NCBI GenBank assembly: GCA_023402915.1
Contig: JAEYFO010000110.1
Location: forward strand, 1-5,807
Length of the DNA stretch: 5,807 bases
Reading direction: 5' to 3'
DNA from: Bacillota bacterium
GTDB taxonomy: Bacteria > Bacillota > Clostridia > Christensenellales > CALWSW01
Shown: one piece after another, positions 5,024 through 5,807 of the stretch
Numbering within the stretch: the first letter of the stretch is position 1
How the letters are laid out: every line of letters starts with the position of its first letter
Notes under the pieces: generated by a model
The model's database searches: none
The model's input: only the letters and a program-made list of their open reading frames with translations
What the model was told of the DNA's origin: nothing
Program-made: the position numbers and the translations under genes

Positions 5024-5807
5024 ATGCCAATGACTTATTGCCCGCTCTTTTCGGGCAGCAGCGGAAATTCCGCCCTGCTGGACGCGGGCGGCGCACGCCT
5101 TCTCATCGACGCGGGGCTGCCCGGCCGCACGGTCGTGAACGCCCTTTCCGCCGCCGGCTACTCCCCTGAGAGCCTTCAGGGCATCCTCATCACCCACGAG
5201 CACAGCGACCACGTCAAGGGCGCGGGCGTGCTTTCGCGAAAATACGACCTGCCCATTTACGCCAATGCCGGCACCTGGGAGGCCATGGAGGGGCAGATCG
5301 GCAAGATCGCGCCGAAAAACATCCGCCTGTTCGACACGGGGCACGAGTTTTTCCTCGGAAAACTGGCGGTGTTCCCCTTCTCCGTGCCCCACGACGCGGC
5401 CGACCCGGTGGGCTTCTCCTTCCGCTGCGGCGGGACGAAGCTGAGCCAGGCCACCGACCTGGGCCACATGACACCGGAGGTGCTGGAGGCGGTCAGGGAA
5501 TCCGACCTGCTGCTGCTCGAATCCAATTACGACGTGGCCATGCTCAAGGCCGGGCCGTACACCTACGCGCTCAAGCAGCGCATCCTCGGAAACAACGGGC
5601 ATCTTTCCAACGACGCGGCGGCGCTCTCCTGCGTGCGGCTGCTGAATCTGGGCGTGCGCCGGTTCGTGCTGGGGCATCTGAGCGGGGAAAACAATTTTGA
5701 GGAGCTGGCCTTCCAGACCTGCGCGCAGGCGCTCACGGACGCGGGAGCGCATCTGGGCGAAGGGGCGGACGCGGCGCTGTATCTGGCGCACAGGGATCGT
5801 CCGGCGG
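5024..5807 (+). CDS. walJ: WalJ/YycJ-like metallo-beta-lactamase-fold hydrolase (3' end outside the window)
   Basis: 261 residues are visible, close to the usual family length of about 260-270, so only the last few codons are missing. The N-terminal signature PLFSGSSGNS (7-16) is typical of YycJ. The metal-binding motif HEHSDH is complete (H58, H60, D62, H63), followed by H123 in VPHDA, D145 in ATDLGH and H218 in LGHLSGENN. ESNYD (166-170) and NNGHLSN (190-196) are further family marks. This is a soluble two-metal phosphodiesterase fold; WalJ of Bacillus and relatives is linked to the WalRK cell-wall regulon, and the family has been reported as a 5'-3' DNA exonuclease. WalR, WalK, WalH and WalI are not seen, so the gene is apart from that operon on this side. 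An in-frame TGA at 5015-5017 limits the start to ATG 5024 or ATG 5030; 5024 is better spaced from AGGAG. It follows cca on the same strand, but the MITE-like element separates them, so cotranscription is doubtful. Confidence 0.92.
   Translation, partial: MPMTYCPLFSGSSGNSALLDAGGARLLIDAGLPGRTVVNALSAAGYSPESLQGILITHEHSDHVKGAGVLSRKYDLPIYANAGTWEAMEGQIGKIAPKNIRLFDTGHEFFLGKLAVFPFSVPHDAADPVGFSFRCGGTKLSQATDLGHMTPEVLEAVRESDLLLLESNYDVAMLKAGPYTYALKQRILGNNGHLSNDAAALSCVRLLNLGVRRFVLGHLSGENNFEELAFQTCAQALTDAGAHLGEGADAALYLAHRDRPA

Noticed and set aside
4952..5791. A 279-codon open frame on the minus strand opposite the WalJ-like gene
   Set aside because: The plus strand has the full metallo-beta-lactamase motif set. 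The antisense frame begins near the right edge and ends within the MITE-like element, with no family resemblance.

Overview
This is a GC-rich window that looks chromosomal and most likely comes from a Clostridia-class Firmicute; an Oscillospiraceae-like gut lineage is my guess. The evidence is strong GGAGG-type ribosome binding sites, sigma-A-like promoter boxes, a Gram-positive WalJ/YycJ metallo-hydrolase, and an envelope gene set (DUF5711-like, CvpA, SanA/YdcF-like) of a kind seen in Clostridia. The assignment rests on gene content only; no rRNA or tRNA gene is present to confirm it.

Layout. The left half (1-2329) is a leftward three-gene operon. In transcription order it holds a membrane-anchored, probably beta-propeller protein resembling DUF5711 (2329 to 1235), a four-helix CvpA-family membrane protein (1213 to 506), and a SanA/YdcF-like DUF218 protein (from 484, cut by the left edge). 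The junctions are 21 nt each, and each gene has its own Shine-Dalgarno. The third gene has no ATG, GTG or TTG at its Shine-Dalgarno; an ATT sits exactly where the start codon should be.

The first gap (2330-2998) carries two back-to-back sigma-A-type promoters whose -35 boxes overlap almost completely (2770-2820). One fires left into the envelope operon through a leader of roughly 430 nt. The other fires right into cca through a leader of roughly 170 nt that can fold into a long hairpin and a small hairpin over the cca ribosome binding site.

The right half holds two rightward housekeeping genes. The first is a complete class II CCA tRNA nucleotidyltransferase with an HD domain (2999-4405). 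The second is a WalJ/YycJ-like metallo-beta-lactamase-fold hydrolase (5024 to beyond the right edge), nearly complete. Between them lies a T-rich, hairpin-bearing stretch (4406-4687), then a 275-bp element (4688-4962) with 25-bp imperfect terminal inverted repeats, TA on both sides and internal hairpins. It looks like a miniature inverted-repeat transposable element (MITE) with TA target preference.

How the genes fit together: the left operon is an envelope module of largely unknown function, cca matures tRNA 3' ends, and the WalJ-like protein links to cell-wall and DNA-end processes in other Firmicutes. I found no CRISPR array, tRNA, rRNA or clear new defence system. The most interesting features are the MITE-like element, the shared-35 divergent promoter, the ATT start and the cca leader structures.
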